From Endozoicomonas sp965196975 (GTDB taxonomy: Bacteria; Pseudomonadota; Gammaproteobacteria; Pseudomonadales; Endozoicomonadaceae), in NCBI RefSeq assembly GCF_965196975.1, contig NZ_OZ239981.1:3224001-3288000 (forward strand): a stretch of DNA of 64,000 nt, given 5' to 3'. Shown here one piece after another: positions 25,124 to 33,935 of the stretch; position 1 is the first letter of the stretch, and each line of letters begins with the position of its first letter. Both the position numbers and the translations under genes were made by a program. The notes under the pieces were generated by a model. That model did no database searches, was not told the origin of the DNA, and was given only the letters and a program-made list of their open reading frames with translations.

Positions 25124-25639
25124 TTAACGACAAAAAGAAGCGCATTCATCTAAAAACGCTTTTTTGAGTAATGTGCCGCACGGTTTGTAACCCATTTTTT
25201 CTATCCGTGCGACTGTCTTTTTATCTTCCACTTCGGTCGTTACTGAGCAATATGTGTAACGACAGTTTTTATTCTGAGCCCACGCTTCATACCTATTAAA
25301 CAATTGCTCAGCGATGCCCTGACACCGGTAGTCAGGATGGACAAAAAAACCATTTTCAAAGGCTACACGATCATCTGAAAACTGGCTGATATAGCTATAC
25401 TGGGCGAGGAAACCGGCAACCAGACTGCCATTCACTTCTACAACCCAGCCGGCAAAATCAGGCTCAGTCAAATGTTTGCGAAAAAACGCATGTACCCGCT
25501 TCTCACTGAATGACAGATGTCGGTATTCAGACTCTTTATGCATGACGGTAGACAATGCAAGAAATGCCGGAAAATCCTCTTCAGAAATTGGCCGGATCAT
25601 CACTTTCTGGATAGGTTCCAGTGGCTGGACAGTATTCAT
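25124..25639 (-). CDS. GNAT-family N-acetyltransferase
   Basis: A 171-residue protein from the ATG at 25639, chosen because GGAGG lies 5 nt upstream; in-frame ATGs also exist at 25651 and 25672. The GNAT fold is visible: an N-terminal MIRPISEEDFPAFLALS, strand 4 FENGFFVHPDYRCQGIAEQL with the acetyl-CoA loop (R/Q)-x-x-G-x-(A/G) as RCQGIA, and a C-terminal segment (KTVARIEKMGYKPCG). It transfers acetyl from acetyl-CoA to an unknown amine. It lies in the accessory segment between yqiB and cpdA, beside a transposase remnant, and is probably mobile-derived. Confidence 0.85.
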   Translation of the reverse strand: MNTVQPLEPIQKVMIRPISEEDFPAFLALSTVMHKESEYRHLSFSEKRVHAFFRKHLTEPDFAGWVVEVNGSLVAGFLAQYSYISQFSDDRVAFENGFFVHPDYRCQGIAEQLFNRYEAWAQNKNCRYTYCSVTTEVEDKKTVARIEKMGYKPCGTLLKKAFLDECASFCR

Positions 25640-25817
25640 ATGAACCTCCATATGTCTAGGAGAGTGCCTCATGGTTCCACGCTGATTTCAGCTGTTGGCC
25701 AATAAGACTGATGATATATGCCATTCAAACCATTAATGACACATATCATCAAAAGCGATTCAAAGCCAGAAGTAATCTTTTATCCACATTACCTTTCACT
25801 GTATTTATCAATACTAA

Positions 25818-26033
25818 CTACTGCTGGACATCAAATTCACCGGCTTTCACAGCTGCGATAAAGCGTTGCCACTCTTCATTGTTAAATACCAGCGTATGCT
25901 TGTGATTATCTTTAGTATCACGCACGCCAACCAAACCTTCTTCCCTGTCAATGGCGACAGCTACACAATAACCAACGGTACCGCCACCACACGCTCTGAT
26001 AAAATGACTGTCATTGGCTAGGTACTTATTCAT
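25818..26033 (-). CDS. DUF397 domain protein
   Basis: A 71-residue protein matching DUF397 almost end to end: a GGG..YCVAVA centre, VGVRDTKDN (the family VRDSKDP), TLVFNNEEWQRFIAAVKAG and a final EFDV. DUF397 is best known from actinobacteria, where it pairs with an XRE-type regulator; no such partner is visible here. IS66 copy 2 has inserted immediately upstream. The ATG is part of the duplicated target CATTGTTT, and the original SD (AGGAG, minus strand of 27649-27653) has been carried 1.6 kb away on the other side of the IS. The transposase stop now lies about 9 bp before the ATG, so only read-through or reinitiation could express it. Confidence 0.75.
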   Translation of the reverse strand: MNKYLANDSHFIRACGGGTVGYCVAVAIDREEGLVGVRDTKDNHKHTLVFNNEEWQRFIAAVKAGEFDVQQ

Positions 26034-26038
26034 TGTTT

Positions 26039-27637
26039 GTAACTATTCAGCACCCAGCAAAGGCGTATTGTTGTAATTTCGAACCGCTTTAAGAAGCGCC
26101 TGAAATATGTTCAACCCCTGCTTTTTAGCAGATGATAAATAGCTTCGGATTCGGGTAAACATGGTACCTCCGTCTTCGCTTCTGAAGCAGCCTGAGATCT
26201 TCTGCTTAAGTTTGGCCATCCTGGCATCACGTTCACTGCCATTGTTATCGAAGGGAATTGAAAAGTCCGACATGAAGCGCAACGTTTCAACCTTAAACTC
26301 AATAAGCCTTTTGAACAGGTTGTAGGCCTTGGTATTCCTGACCTTCTTACGTCCAAGCACCTGTCGTTGTTTTTCCATATAAGCGGTTTCCTTCGTGAGA
26401 GCCCTTTGAAGGATTTGGTCGTATATCGTCTCAATGCGAAGCTGTATTGCACCAGGCATTTGAGTCAGACCGGCTGCTTTGTATTTCTTGCAGAAGTGCC
26501 AGGAGAGCGTAAGCAATTTCATCAGCCGCAGAGCCAGCTTATTCGCATCCCTATCGACAACTCCCTGAAGCTCTCTCAGATGATGGGCATTACAAAGCAC
26601 ATGCACTGCCGCATAGGCAAAGTAGGACTTCCAATGATCGTGAACCAGAATGCCTGCAAAAGTCAGCAGGATGCCCATTGCATCCATTGCTTCACAACCT
26701 CGCCTTTCTGAGAGGTAGTAAAGCGTCCATTGGTCATCTCGCATAATGTGTAACCACCACAGTGAACCGTCAACCCGCATGCCAGTTTCATCCGCTCCTG
26801 CAACCGGACTTTCTTGTAAAGCATCGCGGATACTCTGCTCAGTAGAGGCCAGGTTCTCATGGGTATAGGCAACAAAATTGGCAACAGAGCCTGCGCTGAC
26901 ACTCATGCAATAAATAGTATTGAAATACTCAGACACCCGGTGATATGGGATGAAGTGATACTGGTTTAAATGAACAGCCATTGCCTGAGTCACTTCTCCG
27001 TATTGAGCAGCGGCTTTCACTCCTTGGGGAAACTCAGCGGTGTTCCGTTTACCACAAGGACATACTTTAACGTCTGCCCAGTACGCGGTAACTTCAAATT
27101 CTCCGGGTCTACCTGGATCAAAAACCTGTCGCTCAATGTATTTGGTGGGTTTAATATCGATAAGCGAAGACTGGCAACAGCAACATTTTTCAACCTTCAG
27201 ATGCCTGACATAATCGGGTAAGGCGACACGTCTCAAACAAGAGCCTTGATGACCTTTCTGGCCACCTGGTTTATTGCCTGAAGATGGTCTAGGGCTTTTG
27301 GGGTTCGGTGTTTCCTGTGAGGAGCAGGGGGCTTCTTTGGAAGATGTATCACCTTTATCACTCCCTTTTTTACTGGGCTTTTGATAACCATCTGACGATG
27401 GTGGCTTACTACTGTTTTGACTGTTTTTATTAACCCTTTCTTCCAGTTCGCTGCAACGTTCCCGTAAAAGCGCATTCTCGGTCCGAAGCTCTTCATTCTC
27501 TTTAAGGAGAGCTTCGGTAAACGGAGTAGCTGGGAAGTCTGGTTCCATACTGGAGATTTGTTAGAAAAATTGAGTATAAGATGATGGTCGAAAAATCAGA
27601 AAATTCCAGATTTATATGAAGGGTGCTGAATAGTTAC
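26039..27637 (-). mobile_element. IS66-family insertion sequence, copy 2 (1599 bp)
   Basis: Same 17-bp ends as copy 1 (26039-26055 and 27621-27637), with the 8-bp target duplication CATTGTTT at 26031-26038 and 27638-27645. It inserted between the SD and start codon of the DUF397 gene, with its transposase pointing toward that gene. Confidence 0.95.
26043..27548 (-). CDS. IS66-family transposase, copy 2
   Basis: A 501-residue transposase with the same coiled coil, Cys-rich region and DDE residues as the other three copies. Its only protein difference is Pro instead of Leu at residue 86, in the disordered linker, from a single T-to-C change. That suggests all four copies moved recently from one source and that this one is the oldest, or simply mutated. 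Confidence 0.95.
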   Translation of the reverse strand: MEPDFPATPFTEALLKENEELRTENALLRERCSELEERVNKNSQNSSKPPSSDGYQKPSKKGSDKGDTSSKEAPCSSQETPNPKSPRPSSGNKPGGQKGHQGSCLRRVALPDYVRHLKVEKCCCCQSSLIDIKPTKYIERQVFDPGRPGEFEVTAYWADVKVCPCGKRNTAEFPQGVKAAAQYGEVTQAMAVHLNQYHFIPYHRVSEYFNTIYCMSVSAGSVANFVAYTHENLASTEQSIRDALQESPVAGADETGMRVDGSLWWLHIMRDDQWTLYYLSERRGCEAMDAMGILLTFAGILVHDHWKSYFAYAAVHVLCNAHHLRELQGVVDRDANKLALRLMKLLTLSWHFCKKYKAAGLTQMPGAIQLRIETIYDQILQRALTKETAYMEKQRQVLGRKKVRNTKAYNLFKRLIEFKVETLRFMSDFSIPFDNNGSERDARMAKLKQKISGCFRSEDGGTMFTRIRSYLSSAKKQGLNIFQALLKAVRNYNNTPLLGAE

Positions 27638-27645
27638 CATTGTTT

Positions 27646-28161
27646 TATCTCCTGTAAAAACGAAACCAACTTCCTTTCCGTTTTTTATTTCAGCCTGTTT
27701 CTCCTCCAAGCAACAATAAGATTAGAAGAACCATCGTACGTTTGTGTTAAAGGATGGTAAAATTAAAGAAAGCGAGCTGTAAAAACATTAGTTGTCGTAT
27801 ATACAGACGCAACAATGTAAATACCTGCCACCAAATATTCGAACAGAGCATTTTTGCTGATTAAAACAGACGAAGTCGAAATACAGAAAATCACTTGCTG
27901 AGCCAGTGTAAGACACTCAAATCATCAAGGGTTAAAAAATGCGTCTCTACTTCCCAAAACTGACATTACTCCATTTCCAATCTGGGTTTTGCAGGCTATC
28001 ATGACACCGCTGCAATTGAGCCTTACAAAAAGCTGTTGCCGTAAACCGGCAGCTTGAGAAAGTAACATTCATGATCCCGGTTGACGGGAGATTACCGGCA
28101 GTATGCTAACTAATAAACCTGTGTCCAAGCTGGATAACGATAACATCGATTATAACTGACT
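27646..28161. other. Non-coding stretch between IS66 copy 2 and cpdA
   Basis: No convincing gene on either strand. The first bases (27646-27660) are the original 5' leader of the DUF397 gene, including its displaced SD. The remainder is AT-rich and lacks strong hairpins apart from a short TGCCG..CGGCA pair near 28040. It presumably holds the cpdA promoter. Confidence 0.5.
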
Positions 28162-28950
28162 ATGAATACCTCCAGAATTCGAGTCTTGCAGATTACGGAT
28201 CCTCACCTGTTTGCTGATCCCACCTCAACGTTGATGGGGATAAATACCTCTGAAACGCTGGATGAGGTACTTGCAAAGATAATGAATGACTATCAGGAAA
28301 TAGCATGCCTTCTGGTAACGGGGGACCTGACCCAGGATGACAGTGAAACATCATACCGTCATCTGGAAGCCAAGTTATCAAAGCTGGATGCTCCTCAATA
28401 CTGGCTATGCGGTAACCATGATCAACCCGATTTGATGGAAGCCATTAACCCTTCAGCTATGCAAAAACGGGTTACCCTGGAAAGCTGGCAGATTTTGATG
28501 TTGAACACTCAGGTCGAGGGTGAGGTATTCGGCTATCTCAGTCAAACTGAGCTTGATCTGCTGGATACCTACCTGAAGCAGGCCCCAGAAAAGCATACGC
28601 TTCTGGCTATTCACCACCACCCGGCTCCCATCAATAGCCAATGGATGGACAACATCATGCTGAAAAATCCCGAAGATCTTGCTCAGGTCATCTCCCAACA
28701 CACGAATGTTAAGGGTATGATCCATGGTCATGTTCATCAGGCCAAAAAGTATGATTTTTGCAATATTCCCGTAATGGCCACTCCTTCAACCTGCGTTCAG
28801 TTTGCTCCAGGGTCCGATGATTTTCAGGCTGATACAAAGCAACCAGGCTTTCGCGTGCTTGACCTGCTCCCAGACGGCCAGATAGAGACCCGAGTTGTAA
28901 GAGTTGGTGAAGAACCAATGAAAGTCGATCTGAAATCAAGCGGTTACTGA
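28162..28950 (+). CDS. cpdA: 3',5'-cyclic AMP phosphodiesterase CpdA
   Basis: A 262-residue class III metallophosphoesterase. All five metal-binding blocks are present: ITDPHLF (near 9), GDLTQDD (near 54), CGNHDQPD (near 84), LAIHHHPAP (near 152) and MIHGHVHQAKK (near 191). It hydrolyses cAMP to AMP and so tunes CRP signalling. In many gammaproteobacteria it follows yqiB directly; here it is separated by 5.1 kb of accessory DNA and an IS, so the ancestral operon is broken. The length agrees with CpdA (about 270). Confidence 0.92.
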   Translation: MNTSRIRVLQITDPHLFADPTSTLMGINTSETLDEVLAKIMNDYQEIACLLVTGDLTQDDSETSYRHLEAKLSKLDAPQYWLCGNHDQPDLMEAINPSAMQKRVTLESWQILMLNTQVEGEVFGYLSQTELDLLDTYLKQAPEKHTLLAIHHHPAPINSQWMDNIMLKNPEDLAQVISQHTNVKGMIHGHVHQAKKYDFCNIPVMATPSTCVQFAPGSDDFQADTKQPGFRVLDLLPDGQIETRVVRVGEEPMKVDLKSSGY

Positions 28951-29176
28951 TAAGCTATAAACAACCATTTATCCGTTTTTTCGTAAACTGTATGGTCAGT
29001 TTTTCTTTATAAAACGGCCTGTTAAGCACCTAAATTATTGCATCCTAACCAGAGCTATACGCTCTAATAAACCTTTCAGAATTAAGCGTTTATCATTATA
29101 TAACTATTTTTTATTAAATAAGCTCGTATCCTTTCCTAGATTTATTATTAGGAGCAGTAAACATAAGGATGTAGTT

Positions 29177-29419
29177 ATGACCAGGATAAGGTCCATGCAG
29201 CAGGATGATTGGGACGATGCTTTCTGGAACAGCAATCATGAACATAGAAAGGCAAAGGCACGGAAAGCAAGGCACAAGGGGTTAAATTCATCAGCCATAC
29301 GTGAGGGAATCGAAGATTACTTTGACAAAAGCAAGCTGAGGAAAAGTATATCAGAACGATATCAAGAACTAGATGCTTATGAAGATTTAGATAATTCAGA
29401 CTACAAACCCCGAATCTGA
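29177..29419 (+). CDS. Small basic hypothetical protein
   Basis: An 80-residue, charged, probably helical protein (HRKAKARKARHKGLNSSA; IEDYFDKSKLRKSISERYQE). AAGGATG lies 5 nt before the ATG and a strong intrinsic terminator follows 15 bp after the stop, so this is a well-delimited single-gene unit. There is no signal peptide or membrane segment. I recognise no family; the K/R-rich centre could bind nucleic acid. Confidence 0.65.
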   Translation: MTRIRSMQQDDWDDAFWNSNHEHRKAKARKARHKGLNSSAIREGIEDYFDKSKLRKSISERYQELDAYEDLDNSDYKPRI

Positions 29420-29434
29420 GTCATCCAAGCACCT

Positions 29435-29464
29435 AAAAATGCCACTCAACACGGTGGCATTTTT
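29435..29464 (+). terminator. Intrinsic terminator after the small basic gene
   Basis: AAAAATGCCAC (29435-29445) pairs perfectly with GTGGCATTTTT (29454-29464) over 11 bp around an 8-nt loop, followed by more T residues. It can act in both directions. Confidence 0.9.
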
Positions 29465-29657
29465 TATTTATGAAACCGTCAGAAAGTCCATACTAACTCT
29501 ATGGACATAGAGCTGCGGGCAATTCTGCTTACAGATGGCAAGCCAATATCAATAACCATTAATAACGCCATGTGCGACTTTTAGGTTTGCATAAGGAGAC
29601 ATGACTGATCCTGCTTTCTGCTATTAAAAGCAGTAGAAAGCAAAGAAGGTTTCAGTC

Positions 29658-30548
29658 ATGCCCGTTGAAGAGTTTATCACTACAGTCTACTGCTTGATCG
29701 ACGATTTGGTAAAAGAGCTTTTTCCTGTACCACTGCGACTTCGAGGGTTTCCACCAAAGCTCACTGATAGTGAAGCGATCACCATGGAAGTTGTCGGTGA
29801 ATGGCTTGGGCATCATAAGGACACTGAGATTTGGAAGTATTTTACCCGACACTGGCGACACCTGTTTCCTGACATTCCTTCACGCTCGGCATTTGTCAAA
29901 CAGGCCGCCAACTTATGGCATGTGAAACAACGACTGCAAATTCGTATAGTCCAGATGATGCATGCAGATAATGCAGATATCCATTTAATCGATGGTTTTC
30001 CGATTGATGTTGTCGTCAGAACCCGTGCACCACAGAGCCGTATCTTTAAAGCTGAGGCTGGTTATGGTTACTGCGCTTCCAAGGACAAGAAGTTCTATGG
30101 CTTTCAGGGGCATTTGCTGGTTGAAGCACGAGGGATTCCTGTGGGTTTTACTCTGACCGCAGCGAACGTAGATGAGCGTGATGCAGCCTATGACATGCTC
30201 GAGACCATTTCTGGCCTCTTGCTTGGCGATAAGGGCTATATAAGGCCTGAGTTTAAAGCTGATTGTCAGGAATTAGGTATTGATCTTCAGACGCCACTGA
30301 GAAAAAACATGCAAGATGAACGTCCGAAGTCGTTTGTAAAGCTGGTATTACGGGTACGACGGAGAATAGAAACAGTGATAGGTCAATTGACAGAGCGCTT
30401 TGAAATAGAAAAGTGCCATTGTCGAGATAGATGGCATATGACATCACGTATCGCTCGGAAGTTACTGGCACATAATATTGGTTCTTATCTGAATATAATT
30501 GCTGGTCGTCCTGCAATACAGTTTGAGAACCTTATTTCCGAAGATTAA
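29658..30548 (+). CDS. IS982-family transposase
   Basis: A 296-residue DDE transposase. The N-terminal PPKLTDSEAITMEVVGEWLG block is characteristic of the IS982 family. The catalytic acids are visible as Asp in HLIDGFPIDVV, Asp in LLLGDKGYIRP and Glu in RRRIETVIGQL. The length is normal (about 290-300) and the frame is intact. It starts about 88 bp inside the left inverted repeat. It shares no sequence with the IS66 or ISKra4-type elements here. Confidence 0.9.
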   Translation: MPVEEFITTVYCLIDDLVKELFPVPLRLRGFPPKLTDSEAITMEVVGEWLGHHKDTEIWKYFTRHWRHLFPDIPSRSAFVKQAANLWHVKQRLQIRIVQMMHADNADIHLIDGFPIDVVVRTRAPQSRIFKAEAGYGYCASKDKKFYGFQGHLLVEARGIPVGFTLTAANVDERDAAYDMLETISGLLLGDKGYIRPEFKADCQELGIDLQTPLRKNMQDERPKSFVKLVLRVRRRIETVIGQLTERFEIEKCHCRDRWHMTSRIARKLLAHNIGSYLNIIAGRPAIQFENLISED

Positions 30549-30606
30549 AAAACGGAAAGCAAATAATTGCGTGATTTTGAAGATACAACTTGGACTTACC
30601 ATCATG

Positions 30607-30776
30607 CTAGCCCGGATATTTCATAAACGTGCTCCCGTTCTCGCTTGTCCTTTGCCGCCCTAAGGGAGTTTTGCTCGGTCGACCGTACTCCCCGGTACGG
30701 CACTCCCTCACAAAATCCCTTAGGGCGACAAAGTCCTGCCCGAGATTCGGGGCAGTTTATGAAATATCCGGGCTAG
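30607..30776. repeat. 170-bp palindromic MITE-like element
   Basis: The ends CTAGCCCGGATATTTCATAA (30607-30626) and the exact complement at 30757-30776 form a long perfect terminal inverted repeat. Inner arms also pair (CCGCCCTAAGGGAGTTTTG near 30656 with CAAAATCCCTTAGGGCG near 30710; GTACTCCCC/GGGGAGTAC-type centre). It has no coding capacity. It lies inside the 3' part of the IS982-type element, so it inserted there later or was carried along. Confidence 0.75.
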
Positions 30777-30809
30777 TAATTTGAGATAGTTTCAGACAAA
30801 GTCGCACAT

Positions 30810-31243
30810 CGCGTATTAATAAGAAGTCCACCTCAACGCTGTTGAACATAAAATACCAGCTACACTCTCATTGCAATTGGTCACTTAATGAAGTGGCTTT
30901 AAGCGATTCTCACACGGTACTCACTAATTGTTATTGCCCTGCAGTTATTGGTCATAAGCATGACCTGAAAGTTAACTGCCCCCTACAGCAGTAGCCATGC
31001 CATTGGACATAGCCGGTAGAAATAGTTCATAAATAAGGCATAACAACAATAAAACCAGTGTCAGGAATCGTCAGAGGTTGTTGTAGAAGCACACAGACAT
31101 TATGACTTTACTGTTACAGCCAATTTTAGTGCGGCTATTTCAATGAAGCCCTGTCCATGTGTTTCATACTCTATTACGGCCTAACTGCCAGAAGTGTTCT
31201 TTGCTGATCAGAAATCGATTTTACGATTATGGGGTAATGACGA
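30810..31243. other. Non-coding region upstream of hmgA
   Basis: No supported gene or RNA. It presumably contains the hmgA promoter. Short imperfect inverted repeats occur (GGTCATAAGCATGACC near 30949), which could be an operator, but I cannot assign a regulator. Confidence 0.4.
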
Positions 31244-32542
31244 ATGACAACACCTTCCGAACTCCAATACCTCCATGGTTTTGGTAACGAACATGAAACC
31301 GAAGCTCTAGAGGGTGCCCTCCCCATCGGGCAATTCAACCCGCAACGTGCGCCCATGGGGCTCTATGCAGAGCAGTTCTCCACTACCGCATTCACAGCAC
31401 CACGACATCAGAACAGAAGAACCTGGATGTACCGGATTCGGCCTTCAGCGGCCCAGGGCAGGTATGAGCCAATAGCATCCGACCGGCTTCGCTCAGGTCC
31501 TGTTACCGAGGTACCAGCCCCTCCGGATATGATGCGCTGGGATGCCCTTGAGTTTCCTGAAAAAGAAACCGATTTTGTTGATGGTCTTGTCACCATGGCA
31601 GCCAACGGCAACCTGCACACTCAGACAGGTTCAGCCGTTCACATATATCTGGCCAATCAGGATATGACCGATCGCTTCTTCTATAACGCCGATGGTGAGT
31701 TATTGATAGTCCCTCAGCAGGGGGCTATCCTGGCACGAACAGAGCTGGGCAACCTGCATGTACCTCCCGGTGAAATTCTGGTCATTCCCAGGGGCATCAA
31801 GTTTCAGATTCAACTTCCAGAAGGTAAGGCCAGAGGCTATATCTGTGAAAATTACGGTGCGCCATTTATTCTTCCCGAACGCGGACCAGTTGGAGCCAAT
31901 GGTTATGCTAATGATCGGGACTTCCATTACCCAGTCGCCAGCTTTGAAGATATCGATGGTGAGTTTGAACTGGTGGCAAAGTTTGGAGGAAACCTCTTCA
32001 GCTCCAACCTGGATCATTCTCCCCTGGATGTTGTTGCCTGGGTGGGCACTTCAGCCCCCTATAAATATGATCTGTCCCGCTTCAATGTTATCAACACCGT
32101 CAGCTTCGACCATCCCGACCCATCCATCTTCACCGTATTGACCTCTCAGAGTGATACCCCCGGGGTGGCCAATATCGACTTTGTTATCTTCCCTCCACGT
32201 TGGATGGTGGCTGAGAACACATTCCGTCCTCCCTGGTATCACAGAAATGTCATGAGTGAATTTATGGGGCTGATTCATGGTGTTTACGATGCCAAGGAAA
32301 AAGGGTTTGTTCCTGGTGGTGCCAGTCTCCATAACTGCATGAGTCCTCACGGCCCTGAAGCCGAAGTGTTTGAAAAAGCCAGCTCAGCAGAGCTTGAGCC
32401 TGTGCGATACAAAGACACTATGGCCTTTATGTTTGAGTCCCGCTTTGTCTTTGCACCAACCCGGTTTGCGCTGGAAAGTAATGCCCGCCAAACCGACTAT
32501 ATTGATTGCTGGAAAGGACTCAAGAAACACTTCAACCGATAA
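31244..32542 (+). CDS. hmgA: Homogentisate 1,2-dioxygenase
   Basis: A 432-residue iron dioxygenase that opens homogentisate to maleylacetoacetate in phenylalanine and tyrosine degradation. Diagnostic segments are YLHGFGNEHETEALEGALP at the start, the cupin-like centre (VHIYLANQDM; VPPGEILVIPRG) and the iron-site region PPWYHRNVMSEFMGLIHGVY followed by GGASLHNCMSPHGPE, which hold the His and Glu ligands. The length matches the family (about 430-445). GGGGTAATG precedes the start. It is the first gene of a three-gene operon that encodes all steps from homogentisate to fumarate plus acetoacetate. Confidence 0.96.
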   Translation: MTTPSELQYLHGFGNEHETEALEGALPIGQFNPQRAPMGLYAEQFSTTAFTAPRHQNRRTWMYRIRPSAAQGRYEPIASDRLRSGPVTEVPAPPDMMRWDALEFPEKETDFVDGLVTMAANGNLHTQTGSAVHIYLANQDMTDRFFYNADGELLIVPQQGAILARTELGNLHVPPGEILVIPRGIKFQIQLPEGKARGYICENYGAPFILPERGPVGANGYANDRDFHYPVASFEDIDGEFELVAKFGGNLFSSNLDHSPLDVVAWVGTSAPYKYDLSRFNVINTVSFDHPDPSIFTVLTSQSDTPGVANIDFVIFPPRWMVAENTFRPPWYHRNVMSEFMGLIHGVYDAKEKGFVPGGASLHNCMSPHGPEAEVFEKASSAELEPVRYKDTMAFMFESRFVFAPTRFALESNARQTDYIDCWKGLKKHFNR

Positions 32543-32601
32543 GAGCACAGAATAAGAAACTTGTCGTTTTTCTAACTTACGCCGGAGACATAGAGCTCAT
32601 C

Positions 32602-33930
32602 ATGCTGACACTTAATGAAACACATGATGTAAACCTGACCAGCTGGGTTGCATCGGCCAATAACAAAAACAGTGACTTTCCTATTCAAAACCTGCCGTTT
32701 GCTATCTTCAGACGTAAAGACAGTGGTGAATCTTTTCGAGCAGGCGTAGCCATTGGCGACCAGGTTCTGGATCTTGCTGCTGTTTCCCAGACCAGCGTTG
32801 CTTCGGGGAAAGACTGGGAGGCTCTGGAAGCCTGCTGTGATGAAACCCTGAACCGATTTATGGGGCTGGGTATTGAGCACTGGTCGTCATTAAGACGAGC
32901 TTTATCCAGAGCCCTGAGCAAAGGGGCCGCAGAAGAAGCTGAACTGTCGCGATGCCTGGTTGATATGGATACGGTGGAATACCAACTGCCCTGCCAGATC
33001 GGCGATTACACCGACTTTTATACGTCCATCTATCATGCCACCAGCGTTGGCTCACTGTTCAGACCTGATAATCCATTGCTGCCCAACTACAAGTGGGTGC
33101 CCATTGGTTACCATGGTCGTACATCTTCTGTTAATGTATCTGGTCAGGATTTTCACCGTCCCTCCGGCCAAACCAAAGCTCCCGATGCCGACACCCCCGC
33201 TTTCGGTCCCTGTAAGCGGCTTGATTATGAACTGGAAATGGGTATTTTCATTGGCTCTGGCAATGCCCTGGGAGAGCCGATAAAGCTGGATCAGGCCGAC
33301 CAGCACGTATTTGGTCTCTGCCTGTTTAATGACTGGTCCGCCCGGGATATTCAGGCCTGGGAGTACCAGCCTCTGGGGCCATTTTTATCCAAGAGCTTTG
33401 CTTCCACCGTTTCCCCCTGGATTGTCACTCTGGAGGCACTGGTGCCTTACCTTACCAGCTTTGATCGCCCCGCCAGTGATCCGCAGCCACTGCCTTACCT
33501 TGACTCCCAGAAAAACCGCCAGCAGGGTTCCATTGATATTCAGCTCTCTGCTCACCTGCTGACCAAACAGATGGATCAGGAAGGAGACATACCTGCGCAA
33601 CTGTCACAATCCAGCTTCCGTCACTCGTACTGGACCATCAACCAGATGGTGGCTCACCATACCGTGAATGGCTGCAACCTCCAGCCCGGCGATCTATTTG
33701 GCAGCGGCACGCAGTCAGGCCCCAGGCCTGAAGAAGCGGGTTCACTGCTGGAACTTTCCCAGGGTGGAAAAAAACCGCTGTCCCTGCCCAATGGTGAAAC
33801 AAGAACATTCCTCGAAGATGGAGATACTGTCATTTTCAAAGGCTGGTGTGAAAAAGCCGGACATGCCCGTATCGGCTTCGGCGAAGTACAGGCAACCATT
33901 CTGCCTGCCCGGACGGATATTGGAGAATAA
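32602..33930 (+). CDS. fahA: Fumarylacetoacetase
   Basis: A 442-residue FAH-family hydrolase that splits fumarylacetoacetate to fumarate and acetoacetate. The N-terminal SH3-like domain has FAIFRRKDSGESFRAGVAIG. The catalytic domain has DYTDFYTSIYHATSVGSLFR (catalytic Asp-His region and metal-binding Asp), the metal Glu pair in LDYELEMGIFIGSGN, DWSARDIQAWEYQPLGPFLS and the late GSGTQSGP. I start it at the ATG at 32602; the frame is open 32 codons upstream but overlaps hmgA and lacks family sequence there. It lies 59 bp after hmgA and 5 bp before maiA, clearly the same operon. Confidence 0.95.
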   Translation: MLTLNETHDVNLTSWVASANNKNSDFPIQNLPFAIFRRKDSGESFRAGVAIGDQVLDLAAVSQTSVASGKDWEALEACCDETLNRFMGLGIEHWSSLRRALSRALSKGAAEEAELSRCLVDMDTVEYQLPCQIGDYTDFYTSIYHATSVGSLFRPDNPLLPNYKWVPIGYHGRTSSVNVSGQDFHRPSGQTKAPDADTPAFGPCKRLDYELEMGIFIGSGNALGEPIKLDQADQHVFGLCLFNDWSARDIQAWEYQPLGPFLSKSFASTVSPWIVTLEALVPYLTSFDRPASDPQPLPYLDSQKNRQQGSIDIQLSAHLLTKQMDQEGDIPAQLSQSSFRHSYWTINQMVAHHTVNGCNLQPGDLFGSGTQSGPRPEEAGSLLELSQGGKKPLSLPNGETRTFLEDGDTVIFKGWCEKAGHARIGFGEVQATILPARTDIGE

Positions 33931-33935
33931 ATACG

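Larger units (their letters stand above)
29570..30809 (+). mobile_element. IS982-type insertion element with nested palindrome
   Basis: The transposase gene is framed by a perfect 12-bp inverted repeat, ATGTGCGACTTT (29570-29581) and its complement (30798-30809). Similarity between the flanks extends outward (ATTAATA at 29558-29564, TATTAAT at 30814-30820), so the exact ends are uncertain. No clear target duplication is seen. About 250 bp lie between the transposase stop and the right end; most of that is a separate palindromic element (30607-30776). Confidence 0.7.

Noticed and set aside
26367..26711. 114-codon antisense frame inside IS66 (also at 3532, 42273 and 57800)
   Set aside because: It recurs only because the IS recurs. 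It is a shadow of the transposase frame, with no SD and no protein-like composition of its own.
32506..32601. Upstream extension of fumarylacetoacetase
   Set aside because: It overlaps the hmgA 3' end and has no similarity to the enzyme; the ATG at 32602 fits the family length.
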